A DNA stretch of 64,000 bases, taken from assembly GCA_947492175.1 (NCBI GenBank), contig CANLMQ010000028.1, forward strand, positions 1 to 64,000, given 5' to 3'. Shown here one piece after another: positions 35,338-45,900 of this stretch. The stretch is from an uncultured Draconibacterium sp. GTDB lineage: Bacteria; Bacteroidota; Bacteroidia; Bacteroidales; Prolixibacteraceae. Position 1 is the first letter of the stretch. Each line of letters opens with the position of its first letter. A program made the position numbers and the translations under genes. Under the pieces are notes generated by a model. It ran no database searches, was not told the DNA's origin, and saw nothing but the letters and a program-made list of their open reading frames with translations.

Positions 35338-38115
35338 TTATTCGTACCCCAGATTTCTTCCTTTTTCCACAGCCGGAATTCCATTCTTCATCCAGACAGG
35401 AGCAGGTTCATCTTTTAAGTAATGATTAAAAAACTGGAACATTCTTTTACTTAAGTCCATACGATTAGCCCAACTCTTAACCGGAAGGTTGTGTTCCTCG
35501 CCATTGTAATTCAACAGCCAAACAGGTTTATCCAGCCTGCGTAATGCAACAAACATTTCAATGCCCTGATACCATGGAACTGCACCATCTTTATCGTTGT
35601 GCATCATTAACAATGGCGTATTAACTTTTGGAGCATGGAACACTGGAGAATTCTCGATATATAACAATGGTTTGTCCCATAACGTACCACCAATTCTACT
35701 TTGTGTATGTTCATACTGAAACATCCGGCTAATTCCTGTTCCCCACCTGATACCTCCGTAAGCACTTGTCATGTTACTTACCGGAGCTCCCGCCATTGCG
35801 GCAGCATACATATCGGTTTGTGTAATTAGCCATGCGGTTTGATAACCTCCCCAACTCTGGCCCTGCAAACCAATTTTTTTTCTATTTATAAACGAGTATT
35901 TTTCAGATAAATACTGAGTCCCGCTAACAATGGCATCGTAAGCACTTTCTCCCGGATAACCAATTTTATAGGTAATATCGGGTACAAATACAAGATAGCC
36001 ATTACTAGTATAAAAACTTTTATTAATTGTAGAGTGGCTTGGTTTTGGATAAACATGCCAATGCATTGTTTCCGAACTGCGTTCGTAAAAATAAACAATC
36101 ATCGGATAATTTTTCCCTGGATTCAAATTTTCAGGTTTGTATAATAAGCCCTTTAATTTTTCTCCTGAAAATGAAGTCCATTCTACCAATTCAACCTCCG
36201 GCCAAGTAAAATCGTCTTGTTGTGGATTGGCTTCCGATAGTTTAGTTGCATGTTCAAACTTTAGGTTGCTACACCACACATCCGGGAATGTACTTATACT
36301 TTCTTTTGTCCAGATTATTTTATCAGCATTTTTTGCCTTTGTCAAACCTTTAAAACTGAAGTTATCCATAATCAAAAGCGCCGGATCCTTTACCGAATTT
36401 AGTTTTGTTTCAAAATATCCAGCCGACATGGTTTCCTCGTTAAATGCACCTAATATAATTGTTTCGTTTGCGGGAATATATTCCAGCTCTTTATCAAGTT
36501 TCTCGTAGCGTAAGCGAATTTGGTTTTTGCGTCCAAAAGCTTTGGTAATACAAACAGGAACTTTCTCACCGGTCGCATCTATTTTCCATATATCATACCT
36601 ATCGTAAATAAAAACATAGCGGTCATCCTCACTCCATCCTGCAATTCCATAAGGTCGTGCATCAGTGGGTCTATCATTCAGTTCGTCGAAAAAACTAACA
36701 GGAATTTTCCGGGTCAACGACACATTTTCCAAATCATTAATATCAGTTGAAACCGAATAATAACTACTATCCGATGGTTCCCACCAAATTACATAATTTC
36801 CTTTTGGAGAAAGTCTTGCATGAGCCTTTTGTTCTACAATTTGTCGTTTAATACCTGTTTCCTGATCAATCAGATAATAATCCCAATATCCGCCACCTGT
36901 CCAACCCGAGGCCCTTTTATAAGGCAAATCACTGTAACCAAAAGATACATTACCATTCCCTTTTTGTATTGTAGACACCTGCCGGATAGACAAATCTGCC
37001 AACTGCACAAAACTTTGTTTACTAATATGATATACAGCTAAATAAGTTCTTTCCTTTTCCTTTTTCACTTCTAAAAGTTGCTGAGGCTGTAATTTTAAAT
37101 CTTTCCAGTTCCAAACATCCACTTTTGGTTTTTCTTCATCCAGCAATGTATCTTTAGGTTCAACAAGCGGACTTTTAGCAGTACCCAAGTATATTTTCGA
37201 ACCATCTTCCGAAAAATAGATTTTGCTATATTCACTTGGCGACCACCCAACCGGCATACCTTGCGAAGTTTCTGTAATTATCTCACTGGTGTTCTTATCT
37301 TTCGACGAGATATACATTGTATATATTTTTTCATCAACGGTATCCTGCGACATTAGAAAAACACACTGTTCCCCACGTTCATCAGGTGTTACCTTTTTTA
37401 CCCAACCTCTGGTTTTATATAAATCGGAAAATTTCCCGTCTTTGGTATCAAACCATTTAATGGTAGAGAAAGTATTTACCGAATCTTTCAGTTGCTGTAC
37501 ACATAACAACGTGCTTCCCTTTTTTGCCCACGAATATTCAATAATATTGCTAATATTTATTGTGTCTTTATTCCCGATGTTAATCAATACCAGATCATCT
37601 CCCGGTTGTTTTATCTTCTTTTTACTATCTACCGAGTCGTTTTTTGTTTCTTCCGCTTCTTTTAAAAATGCCAGCCAGCTTGCATTCTCTTCTGCCAGTT
37701 TAAATGATTTTAAATTCGGATATTTAACCAACTCATCGCTTTTCGGGAAATAAATTCCCAGACTGTCATTGGGCATCTTTTCCTTTTTAACCTTATCGAG
37801 TTTTGCTTTACGAATAGAGTCTGCAGGTGATTTGATATAAAAAACAACTACATCGTTTTCACTCCCTATTTTTGCTTTGTAACCACGCGAAAAGGTTTTT
37901 GAATTATTGTCAGTATTGATAAAAAGCTTTCCGTCTCCTTTTAACGGATTTTGCTCATAAACCACCAGTTCTCCGTTGTTCGAAATCGATTTCCCCGCAA
38001 TTATGTTCCAGGAAGCAAAATCATCGGTACTTAACTTTTTTTTGGTTGTTGGTTGAGAAACAGCCAGAAAAGAAATGCAAATTAAACCTATTAAAACACC
38101 TATATTTCGTTTCAT
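35338..38115 (-). CDS. Exported S9 family peptidase (prolyl oligopeptidase-like)
   Basis: Large secreted serine peptidase. A signal peptide (VLIGLICISFLAVSQ) is followed by a long beta-propeller-like region to about residue 640. The alpha/beta-hydrolase domain has the nucleophile elbow GLQGQSWGGYQTAW with Ser near 754. The Asp lies in MMHNDKDGAVP and the His in NYNGEEHNLPV. Such enzymes cleave short peptides, often after Pro or acting as acylaminoacyl peptidases. A downstream DPP4 gene (58-60 kb) gives the window a second S9 enzyme. Specificity is not readable. Confidence 0.9.
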   Translation of the reverse strand: MKRNIGVLIGLICISFLAVSQPTTKKKLSTDDFASWNIIAGKSISNNGELVVYEQNPLKGDGKLFINTDNNSKTFSRGYKAKIGSENDVVVFYIKSPADSIRKAKLDKVKKEKMPNDSLGIYFPKSDELVKYPNLKSFKLAEENASWLAFLKEAEETKNDSVDSKKKIKQPGDDLVLINIGNKDTINISNIIEYSWAKKGSTLLCVQQLKDSVNTFSTIKWFDTKDGKFSDLYKTRGWVKKVTPDERGEQCVFLMSQDTVDEKIYTMYISSKDKNTSEIITETSQGMPVGWSPSEYSKIYFSEDGSKIYLGTAKSPLVEPKDTLLDEEKPKVDVWNWKDLKLQPQQLLEVKKEKERTYLAVYHISKQSFVQLADLSIRQVSTIQKGNGNVSFGYSDLPYKRASGWTGGGYWDYYLIDQETGIKRQIVEQKAHARLSPKGNYVIWWEPSDSSYYSVSTDINDLENVSLTRKIPVSFFDELNDRPTDARPYGIAGWSEDDRYVFIYDRYDIWKIDATGEKVPVCITKAFGRKNQIRLRYEKLDKELEYIPANETIILGAFNEETMSAGYFETKLNSVKDPALLIMDNFSFKGLTKAKNADKIIWTKESISTFPDVWCSNLKFEHATKLSEANPQQDDFTWPEVELVEWTSFSGEKLKGLLYKPENLNPGKNYPMIVYFYERSSETMHWHVYPKPSHSTINKSFYTSNGYLVFVPDITYKIGYPGESAYDAIVSGTQYLSEKYSFINRKKIGLQGQSWGGYQTAWLITQTDMYAAAMAGAPVSNMTSAYGGIRWGTGISRMFQYEHTQSRIGGTLWDKPLLYIENSPVFHAPKVNTPLLMMHNDKDGAVPWYQGIEMFVALRRLDKPVWLLNYNGEEHNLPVKSWANRMDLSKRMFQFFNHYLKDEPAPVWMKNGIPAVEKGRNLGYE

Positions 38116-38199
38116 TATTTATTTGTTATACATTTATTCAAAAATATAAATACTTTGTTAAAAGAGCTCTAAACAGTTTATTGATGCAGCCATTTTACA

Positions 38200-38883
38200 T
38201 TATAAACTATAATGATTCAAGACCTTGCGAAACTCTCCCGGGATTGGAGATTCAAAGATTTGTTTATTTCCGGAAACAGGGTGGGTAAATTCTAATTTTG
38301 CTGCATGAAGAAACAACCTCCTTATTTCTGTATCGGCTAATACAATTTTATTTAACGTGAAATCGCCATGATGAGTATCACCAACTATATCAAACTGATT
38401 TTTTGCAAAATGTTGCCGCAACTGGTGCCAGCGGCCTGTTTCTGGGGTGATTTCCACCAAACTCAATGCAATGTTTTCTTTTTCTTTGTATGAAATTTGT
38501 GTCTGAATTGTTTCTACTGTTTTAAAATGTGTAACCGCCGGCTTTTTAAACTTCGATTTCTTTTTTACCAAAACTTTTTGAGTAAAAGTTCCTTCACCCG
38601 GATTTCCCTGCACAAGAGCAAAATAGGTTTTTTGCACCTCTTTTCTTTCAAACTGGACAGTGAGTTCCTTTGCTATTTCTGACGATAAAGCCAAAACAAT
38701 AACTCCTGATGTTTTCGAATCTAAACGATGTACATTATAAATCCATTTTCCCGTAATTTCGCCCAACATTTTTGTGAGATATTGTGCATCATTCGGCATA
38801 AAGTCGTTTTTATGAACCGGCAGGTCAATGGGTTTTTCAACCACAATCAAATGTTCATCCCGATAAATAATTGGTATTTCCAT
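38200..38883 (-). CDS. RluA family pseudouridine synthase
   Basis: RNA pseudouridine synthase. The catalytic motif is HRLDSKTSGVIVLA, with Asp near residue 55. EKPIDLPVHKN and LVEITPETGRWHQLRQHF are the other conserved segments. There is no S4 RNA-binding domain, and at 227 residues it is of the short TruC/RluC-like class that modifies tRNA or rRNA. TAACTTTG on the minus strand at 38902-38909 resembles a -7 promoter element just upstream. Confidence 0.9.
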   Translation of the reverse strand: MEIPIIYRDEHLIVVEKPIDLPVHKNDFMPNDAQYLTKMLGEITGKWIYNVHRLDSKTSGVIVLALSSEIAKELTVQFERKEVQKTYFALVQGNPGEGTFTQKVLVKKKSKFKKPAVTHFKTVETIQTQISYKEKENIALSLVEITPETGRWHQLRQHFAKNQFDIVGDTHHGDFTLNKIVLADTEIRRLFLHAAKLEFTHPVSGNKQIFESPIPGEFRKVLNHYSL

Positions 38884-38998
38884 AGCTTATTATGTAAATT
38901 TCAAAGTTAACAAAGTCAAGCCAGCATTTAGGTATCCTGCATTACAATTCTTAACTACTTCAAATAAACTTGTTTTTAAATTATTTGTTTATCAATTT

Positions 38999-39478
38999 AT
39001 GAAAGGAATAGTTATACTGGCATTGATTTTTATTGCATTTCGATTAAATGCACAGGATGAGAACAACATAAAAGAAGTAAAAAGTGAGAAAGTAATGAGT
39101 TATAAAAAATTAACCGATTTCGAGAAATATGTAATTATTGACAAAGGTACAGAACGTCCATTTACCGGAGAATACACCGAAAACAAGGCAAAAGGGACTT
39201 ACATTTGCAAACAATGTGGCTCTCCGTTGTATTACTCGTCAGATAAATTTGAGTCAGGCTGCGGCTGGCCGAGTTTTGACGATGAAATTAAAGGCGCAAT
39301 TCACAAATCGGTTGATTCAGATGGCCGAAGAACAGAAATAACCTGTAACAACTGTGGCGGGCATTTGGGACATGTATTTTATGGAGAAGGTTTTACTGAC
39401 AAAAATACGCGTCATTGTGTAAACTCAATTTCTCTGATATTTGTTCCTGCTGAAGACAAGAAGGAAGAAAAACAATAA
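38999..39478 (+). CDS. msrB: Exported peptide-methionine (R)-S-oxide reductase MsrB
   Basis: Repairs methionine-R-sulfoxide in proteins. Two zinc CxxC pairs (CKQCGSPLYY and CNNCGGHLGHVF) frame the fold. GCGWPSF and the catalytic Cys at about 140 in RHCVNSISL complete the active site. A signal peptide (GIVILALIFIAFRLNAQ) means it acts outside the cytoplasm. Stand-alone gene divergent from the pseudouridine synthase gene. Confidence 0.94.
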   Translation: MKGIVILALIFIAFRLNAQDENNIKEVKSEKVMSYKKLTDFEKYVIIDKGTERPFTGEYTENKAKGTYICKQCGSPLYYSSDKFESGCGWPSFDDEIKGAIHKSVDSDGRRTEITCNNCGGHLGHVFYGEGFTDKNTRHCVNSISLIFVPAEDKKEEKQ

Positions 39479-39755
39479 ATTATATTCTTGTCAGTTCATA
39501 ATATGATAATCAGATTATGATATGCTAAAACAGAATTATCTCCAAACTAAATAGAACATAAATCTTTATTTTTGTTACTACGACTACATATTTTTTGTCA
39601 TCTATTGCAAATATTTTATCCCTGCATGTTAAATAATTGTTAACACAAAAACACAACACACGGACAAACACCCTCAATAACAGCCTACTATGCAAGCTAT
39701 ATATATTAAGTCTAAATAAAATACGCGATATCAAGTATTGTCAATGATTGCTAAT

Positions 39756-39850
39756 AGTTGTAAATTGCATTCATCCTAGTGTACTAGGGCTCTGGTTTTA
39801 TCACAACTTAATTGGGTACCACCGGCTATTGAGCCGGTGGTTTTGTTTTA
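39756..39850 (+). ncRNA. Candidate structured RNA ending in a rho-independent terminator
   Basis: In the 369-bp gap after msrB three nested or sequential stems occur in order. AGTTGT (39756-39761) pairs with ACAACT (39803-39808) and encloses CCTAGT/ACTAGG (39775-39788). Then comes a 10-bp perfect stem ACCACCGGCT/AGCCGGTGGT (39818-39841) followed by TTTTGTTTTA, a plus-strand terminator. It lies 340 bp past msrB, far for that gene's terminator, so a separate small RNA is possible. It could equally be just the msrB 3' end. No known RNA family recognised. Confidence 0.35.
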
Positions 39851-40264
39851 TTCAGTTGTATAATAATCGTTTAAAGAAATCAAATCGTCCGACTGACAAA
39901 CTGCACATTTTATATTCTCCTCAGAATAATCGCTAAAACTGGCATTACAATCGTTGCATTTGTACCAGTTTTTATCGAAATAGATATCACCTCCCCGGAA
40001 TATTAAATCACGCCCTTCAACAAAAGCAGTTGCTACTTTATTTCTGGCCTCTTCGTATATACGGGTAAGTGTAGGACGCGAAACATCCATAAAGACAGCA
40101 GCTTCCTCTTGTGTCAGGTTTTGATAATCGAGCAAACGAATTGCTTCATATTCTTCTAAATGAAGTATCACTTCGTTTGATTTTCGACCACGAACACCAT
40201 ATACTGACATTCCTTTAATTACTGGAGGCACCTGAATTCTTCTGTTTCTTTTTCTTCTAGGCAT
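39848..40264 (-). CDS. DUF134 family DNA-binding protein
   Basis: Short regulator-like protein. It begins MPRRKRNRRIQVPPVI and has a sigma-70 region 4-like helix-turn-helix (LEEYEAIRLLDYQNLTQEEA, MDVSRPTLTRIYEEARNKVA). It ends in a zinc-ribbon-like pair of CxxC (CNDC...CAVC, about 103-123). The start is at 40264, since MPRRKR is the usual beginning of the family; a longer frame to 40303 overlaps aroC. The aroC stop and this start overlap closely, so they share a transcript. Confidence 0.85.
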   Translation of the reverse strand: MPRRKRNRRIQVPPVIKGMSVYGVRGRKSNEVILHLEEYEAIRLLDYQNLTQEEAAVFMDVSRPTLTRIYEEARNKVATAFVEGRDLIFRGGDIYFDKNWYKCNDCNASFSDYSEENIKCAVCQSDDLISLNDYYTTE

Positions 40265-40265
40265 A

Positions 40266-41339
40266 TCAAATTGTGTTAAGTTTATTTTGTAAATAATGGT
40301 CAATCAAAACTAAAGCAGCCATTGCTTCAACAATTGGAACCGCTCTGGGCAGTACACATGGATCGTGTCTGCCTTTTGGATTTATTCTAATATTATTTTC
40401 GTTTTTATCGATTGTACTCTGTTCTTTTAACAAGGTTGCAATAGGCTTAAAGGCTACATTAAAATAAATATCCTCGCCATTTGATATTCCACCTTGTATT
40501 CCACCAGAATTATTGGTGCTTGTATGAACTCCATTTTCTGTTTTTACAAATACATCGTTGTGTTCCGAACCACTTAACTTTGTCCCTTCAAATCCGGAAC
40601 CATACTCAAATCCTTTTACTGCATTAATTCCCAACATTGCAAAACCAAGATCGGCATGTAGTTTATTAAACACGGGTTCTCCCCAACCTGCAGGAACTCC
40701 TTTTACAATACCTGTAATCACACCTCCAACCGTGTCGTGCTCTCTTCCCGCTTTTTCAATACGGGCAATCATTTCTTCTGCTATTTCCGAATCAGGACAA
40801 CGTACAATGTTATCTTCTGTTTTGGACAAATCCAGTTCACGGTAACTTTTATCAACTTTAATATCGCCAACCTGCGACACGTAGGCCTGAACAGAAACGC
40901 CCACCTGAGCAAGTATTTGTTTTGCTATTGCGCCTGCTACGACACGTGCTATAGTTTCGCGTGCCGAAGAACGGCCACCACCACGATGATCACGTGTTCC
41001 ATATTTTTTCACATATGTATAATCGGCATGCGAAGGACGAAACACATCTTTCAGGTCATTGTAATCGTTTGAGTGTTGATTTTTATTCCAAATTGCAAAT
41101 GCAATTGGTGTTCCCTGCGTTTTACCTTCAAAAACACCAGAAAGAAATTCTACCTGATCGGGCTCCATCCGTTGAGTAGTAATTTTTGATTGTCCTGGTT
41201 TTCTTCTTGTCAGGTCTTTCTGGATAAGTTCAATGTCTAATTCCAAACCTGCGGGACAACCATCGATAATTCCTCCAATTCCACGACCATGTGATTCGCC
41301 AAAAGAGGTTAGGCGAAATATCTTTCCAAAAGTATTCAT
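40266..41339 (-). CDS. aroC: Chorismate synthase
   Basis: Last step of the shikimate pathway: 5-enolpyruvylshikimate-3-phosphate to chorismate, needing reduced FMN. Signatures are the start GKIFRLTSFGESHGRGIGGI, RRKPGQSKITTQR, the arginine-rich GTRDHRGGGRSSARET and, near the end, GRHDPCVLPRAVPIVEAMAA. Length 357 is typical. The DUF134 gene follows immediately. Cytoplasmic tetramer. Confidence 0.97.
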   Translation of the reverse strand: MNTFGKIFRLTSFGESHGRGIGGIIDGCPAGLELDIELIQKDLTRRKPGQSKITTQRMEPDQVEFLSGVFEGKTQGTPIAFAIWNKNQHSNDYNDLKDVFRPSHADYTYVKKYGTRDHRGGGRSSARETIARVVAGAIAKQILAQVGVSVQAYVSQVGDIKVDKSYRELDLSKTEDNIVRCPDSEIAEEMIARIEKAGREHDTVGGVITGIVKGVPAGWGEPVFNKLHADLGFAMLGINAVKGFEYGSGFEGTKLSGSEHNDVFVKTENGVHTSTNNSGGIQGGISNGEDIYFNVAFKPIATLLKEQSTIDKNENNIRINPKGRHDPCVLPRAVPIVEAMAALVLIDHYLQNKLNTI

Positions 41340-41354
41340 ATATAAAAATCAAAA

Positions 41355-41387
41355 AACCCCGTTTCCAATTGATGAGAAAACAGGGTT
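41355..41387 (-). terminator. Rho-independent terminator of slyD
   Basis: On the minus strand AACCCTGTTTTC pairs imperfectly with GGAAACGGGGTT and is followed by TTTTTTGATTTTT. It sits 35 bp past the slyD stop and just before aroC, so the two genes are likely separate units. Confidence 0.8.
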
Positions 41388-41421
41388 AAAGTAATTAAAT
41401 TGAACTTATTATCAAAATTTA

Positions 41422-42003
41422 TTAGCAGCCGCAGCCACAACCGCCACCGCTTTCTGTATTACATGAATCAGCACCATCGCCGCAACCACCACTACCGCAG
41501 CCGCAACCTCCTGCACCACCTGAAAGTATTTGCGCTACTTCTTCATCTGAAGCCTCACGAACTTCCACTACTTTACCCGAGAAGAATAAATCTTCACCAG
41601 CCAAAGGGTGGTTAAAATCCATTTTTACAACTTCGTCACCAATTTCCAACACCAAGCCATTCATACGTTGTCCGTTACTGCTCATCATCGGAACCGTATT
41701 TCCAACTTTAATCAATTCGTCATCGATTTTACCATCGACTAAAAAAACACTTTTGGGAAGCTCAACAATTGCTTCGTTGTTTACTTCTCCGTAAGCATCG
41801 TTTTTGGCTAATTTGATCTGAAAATCTTCATCTTGTTTTAATCCTTCCAATTCAGACTCAAATTTAGGCAGCATCATACCTGCACCGTATAAAAACTCCA
41901 ACGGGCGCTCAATGGTTGCCTGCTCTATCATTTCTCCGTTTTGGTCATCAACGTATAAATCATACGTCAATTTCACCATTTTATATTTTCCTATTTCTAA
42001 CAT
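41422..42003 (-). CDS. slyD: SlyD-type FKBP peptidyl-prolyl isomerase with Cys-rich tail
   Basis: Two-domain prolyl isomerase and chaperone. The FKBP part is LTYDLYVDDQNGEMI followed by PLEFLYGAGMMLPKFESEL, with the inserted IF chaperone flap between about 70 and 130. FNHPLAGEDLFF ends the FKBP fold. The C-terminal 30 residues are Gly- and Cys-rich with seven Cys (GCGCGSGGCG ... GCGCGC) and no His, unlike the His-rich tail of E. coli SlyD, but still fit for soft-metal binding. Cytoplasmic. Confidence 0.93.
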   Translation of the reverse strand: MLEIGKYKMVKLTYDLYVDDQNGEMIEQATIERPLEFLYGAGMMLPKFESELEGLKQDEDFQIKLAKNDAYGEVNNEAIVELPKSVFLVDGKIDDELIKVGNTVPMMSSNGQRMNGLVLEIGDEVVKMDFNHPLAGEDLFFSGKVVEVREASDEEVAQILSGGAGGCGCGSGGCGDGADSCNTESGGGCGCGC

Positions 42004-42122
42004 ACTGCTTTATTTCTTATTAGACTACAATTATAAACGCTTTTAAGAAACCAACAAAATACTTCGATATCTTTTTCCTAATATTAACATTAACTTTTTA
42101 AAAAGGGTTTAACCCAGATCGT

Positions 42123-42941
42123 TTATTTTTTGTTTTTAAAAACAACCTCTGGTCTTTTAATGGCCCGCATTACCAAGAATGCTCCTCCCAAAACAAACGG
42201 AATACTTAGCCATTGCCCCATATTTAATAGCATTCCCGCTTCAAATGTTTCCTGGTCTTCTTTAATAAACTCAATAAAGAACCGCGCGGTAAAAATGAGA
42301 ATAAAAAAGGCTCCCAATAATAATCCTGGTCTGTTTTTGGCACTGGTCCGCCAATACAGATAGGATAAAATACCAAACGAGATAAGATAGGCCAAAGCCT
42401 CATAAATTTGTGTTGGATGCTTTGCTACAATTTCTCCGTTTCGCTCAAAAATAAACCCCCAGGGCAAAGTAGTCTCAATTCCGTATATTTCAGAATTCAT
42501 AAGGTTACCCGTGCGAATAAAGGCAGCAACCAAAGCTGTTGGAACCACAATTCTGTCGAGAGTCCAAAGCATAGTACGTTTTGTAACTACTTTCGAGTGT
42601 ATAAACATTGCTATTAAAATACCAATTGCACCACCATGACTGGCCAATCCTCCATGCCAAACCTTGAAAATTTCGGAAGGATTTTGTGAGTAATAATCCC
42701 AGCCATAAAAGAAAACATGTCCCAAACGTGCGCCCAAAACCGTTGCAATAATCAAATAAAAGAAAAGGCTGTCTATCCATTTAGGGTTCACATTTTCCGA
42801 TTTCAACATGTATTCGCCGATGTAATATCCAATTAAAAAACCAGATGCGAACAGTAAACCATACCATCTGATCGACAGAACACCTAAGCTAAAAATTTCA
42901 GGATCTACATTCCAATGAATAAAACTAAGTAAATTCAGCAT
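42123..42941 (-). CDS. lgt: Prolipoprotein diacylglyceryl transferase
   Basis: Inner-membrane enzyme that moves diacylglycerol from phosphatidylglycerol to the lipobox Cys. About seven membrane helices are seen. Conserved parts are SIRWYGLLFASGFLIG at the start, GARLGHVFFYGW, WHGGLASHGGAIG and the RTGNLMNSEIYG motif (about 140-153). It acts on the many lipoproteins of this window. It follows secA by 19 bp on the same strand. Confidence 0.96.
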   Translation of the reverse strand: MLNLLSFIHWNVDPEIFSLGVLSIRWYGLLFASGFLIGYYIGEYMLKSENVNPKWIDSLFFYLIIATVLGARLGHVFFYGWDYYSQNPSEIFKVWHGGLASHGGAIGILIAMFIHSKVVTKRTMLWTLDRIVVPTALVAAFIRTGNLMNSEIYGIETTLPWGFIFERNGEIVAKHPTQIYEALAYLISFGILSYLYWRTSAKNRPGLLLGAFFILIFTARFFIEFIKEDQETFEAGMLLNMGQWLSIPFVLGGAFLVMRAIKRPEVVFKNKK

Positions 42942-42960
42942 ACTTGTTATTCTTAATTAA

Positions 42961-45900
42961 TTATGCACCACTTCTTCCGTGGCATTGTTTGTATTTTTTA
43001 CCGCTTCCACACGGACAAGGCTCGTTTCGGCCAACCTGTTTTTCTACTGTAACCGGCTGTGGTTTTGAACGTTCCTGCGTTTGCGAGTTTGCACCTTCCA
43101 TTGCATTTTGAGCACCCGGTAATTCAGACTTTTGTGTTTTATACCGGCTCATATCCATCTTTCTGCGGGCTTCGGCTTCACGCACCTGATCAGGACTCTG
43201 AATTGGTATCTGGCCTTTCATAAGGGTAGAAACCACATCCTTATTCACCTTGTCAACTAAAACTTTGAACAGGTTAAACGATTCGAATTTATAAATCAAC
43301 AACGGATCTTTTTGCTCGTACGTGGCATTCTGAACCGATTGTTTCAGGTCGTCCATCTCACGCAATTGTTCTTTCCAACCTTCATCAATGGTATTCAGTA
43401 CAATCTGTTTTTGGTACGATTTAACCAACTCTTTTCCTTTGTTTTCGTATGCTTTTTCAAGGTTACATACAATCTGAAATACTCGTTTCCCATCGGTAAT
43501 CGGAACTACGATATTTTTGTAAACCTCTTTTTTGGTTTCGTATACATTCTTAATTACAGGATAAGCTTGTTTTGAAATAGCTTCAACTTTCCGGTTATAC
43601 CCGGTAATCATTTTTTCATAAAGACGTTCTGTTACTTCATTCGAACTTAGTTTTTTGAAGTCTTCTGCATTAACAGGCGATTCCATTGAAAGTAAACGCA
43701 TCAGCTCCATATTGAAATCGTCAAACATATCGGAGCCGTGATATTCGTTTACCAACTCTTCAACCGAATCATACATCATATTCAGCACATCAACTTCCAA
43801 ACGCTCTCCGAACAGAGCATGCCTGCGCTTTTTATAAATCACTTCGCGTTGCGAGTTCATTACATCATCGTACTCGAGCAAACGCTTACGAATACCAAAG
43901 TTATTTTCTTCTACTTTTTTCTGTGCACGTTCAATTGATTTTGAAATCATGGAGTGCTGAATCACCTCTCCTTCTTCCAGACCAAGTCTGTCCATAACTC
44001 CTGAAATACGATCTGAACCAAACAAACGCATCAAGTCGTCTTCCAACGAAACATAGAACTGCGAAGAACCCGGATCTCCTTGTCGCCCTGCGCGACCTCG
44101 CAGCTGTCTGTCAACACGTCTGGAGTCGTGACGTTCGGTACCAATAATTGCCAAACCACCGGCAGCTTTTACTTCATCGGTAAGTTTAATATCGGTACCA
44201 CGACCAGCCATATTGGTTGCAATTGTTACCGTACCTGCCCTACCCGCTTCAGCAACAATATCTGCTTCGCGTGCATGCAGTTTTGCGTTAAGAACATTGT
44301 GTTTTATGCCTTTAATTTTTAGCATCCGGCTAAGAAGTTCCGAAATTTCAACTGAAGTTGTACCCACCAAAACCGGTCGTCCGGCATTATGAAGTTTTAC
44401 AATCTCATCGCTTACTGCATTGTATTTTTCACGTTTTGTTTTATAAACCAAATCCTGTCTGTCGTCTCTGACTATCGGACGGTTGGTTGGGATTACAACA
44501 ACCTCTAATTTGTAAATGTCCCACAATTCACCTGCTTCTGTTTCCGCAGTACCAGTCATACCGGCAAGTTTGTGGTACATTCTAAAATAATTTTGCAGTG
44601 TAATGGTTGCAAATGTTTGTGTTGCAGCTTCAACCTTCACATTCTCTTTGGCCTCAATTGCCTGGTGTAAACCATCGGAATAACGACGGCCTTCCATGAT
44701 ACGACCAGTTTGCTCATCCACAATTTTAACTTTATTGTCGATAACCACATATTCCACATCTTTCTCGAACATGGTATATGCTTTAAACAGCTGGTTTATG
44801 GTATGAACCCGTTCCGATTTTACCGAATACTCCTGCAACAAACGGTCTTTTTCGTCCTGAAGTTTGTCCGGGGTAAGACCTGAGTTTTCCAACTCCGCAA
44901 TTTTACTTCCCATATCAGGCAATACAAAGAATTCAGCATCTTCAAATCCTTTGGATATCAAATCAATTCCCTTATCTGTTAATTCAACCGAATTTTGTTT
45001 TTCGTCGATTATAAAGTATAACGGATCAGTAACAATATGCATATTTTTGCTATTCTCCTGCATGTAGAGATTCTCCGTTTTCTGGAGAATAGCCCTCATT
45101 CCCTCTTCACTGAGAAATTTTATAATTGATTTATTTTTGGGCAACCCTTTGTGAGCGCGAAGCAACAGCAAACCACCTTCTTTTTTCTCGTCTGCAGTTG
45201 CATCAGGTTTTGAAAGAAGTTTTTTGGCATCGATAAATATTTTATTTACCATTTCGCGCTGAACCCTGTAAAGTTTTTCTACGTAACCTTTCAGCTCTTC
45301 AAACTGTTGGTTTTCGCCTTTTGGTACCGGCCCCGAAATAATAAGAGGCGTACGTGCATCATCAACCAATACCGAGTCAACTTCATCGACAATTGCATAG
45401 TGATGTTTGCGTTGTACCAGATCTTCAGGATTAATTGACATATTGTCACGTAAATAATCAAACCCAAATTCGTTATTTGTACCGAATGTAATATCCGAGT
45501 TATAAGCTTTTCGTCTGGCTTCGGAGTTAGGTTGGTGCTTATCGATACAATCTACTGAAAGTCCGTGAAACTCGTACATGGGCCCCATCCACTCGGCATC
45601 ACGTTTCGACAGATAATCGTTTACGGTTACCACGTGTACTCCCCGGCGTGTTAATGCATTAAGGAAAACCGGTAAAGTAGCCACCAGAGTTTTACCTTCC
45701 CCGGTTGCCATCTCTGCAATATTTCCCTGATGCAGAACGATACCACCAATCAATTGAACATCGTAATGAACCATATTCCAAGTTACCTCATTTCCTCCGG
45801 CAAGCCATGTGTTGTTCCAGATAGCTTTGTCTCCTTTAATAGCAATACTGCTACGCGTTGTCGACAGATCACGGTCGAAGTCACTGGCAGTTACTTCAAT

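Noticed and set aside
37223..37753. 176-codon plus-strand frame opposite the S9 peptidase gene
   Set aside because: Low-complexity Ser/Phe-rich shadow of the antisense strand; the S9 protein is well supported there.
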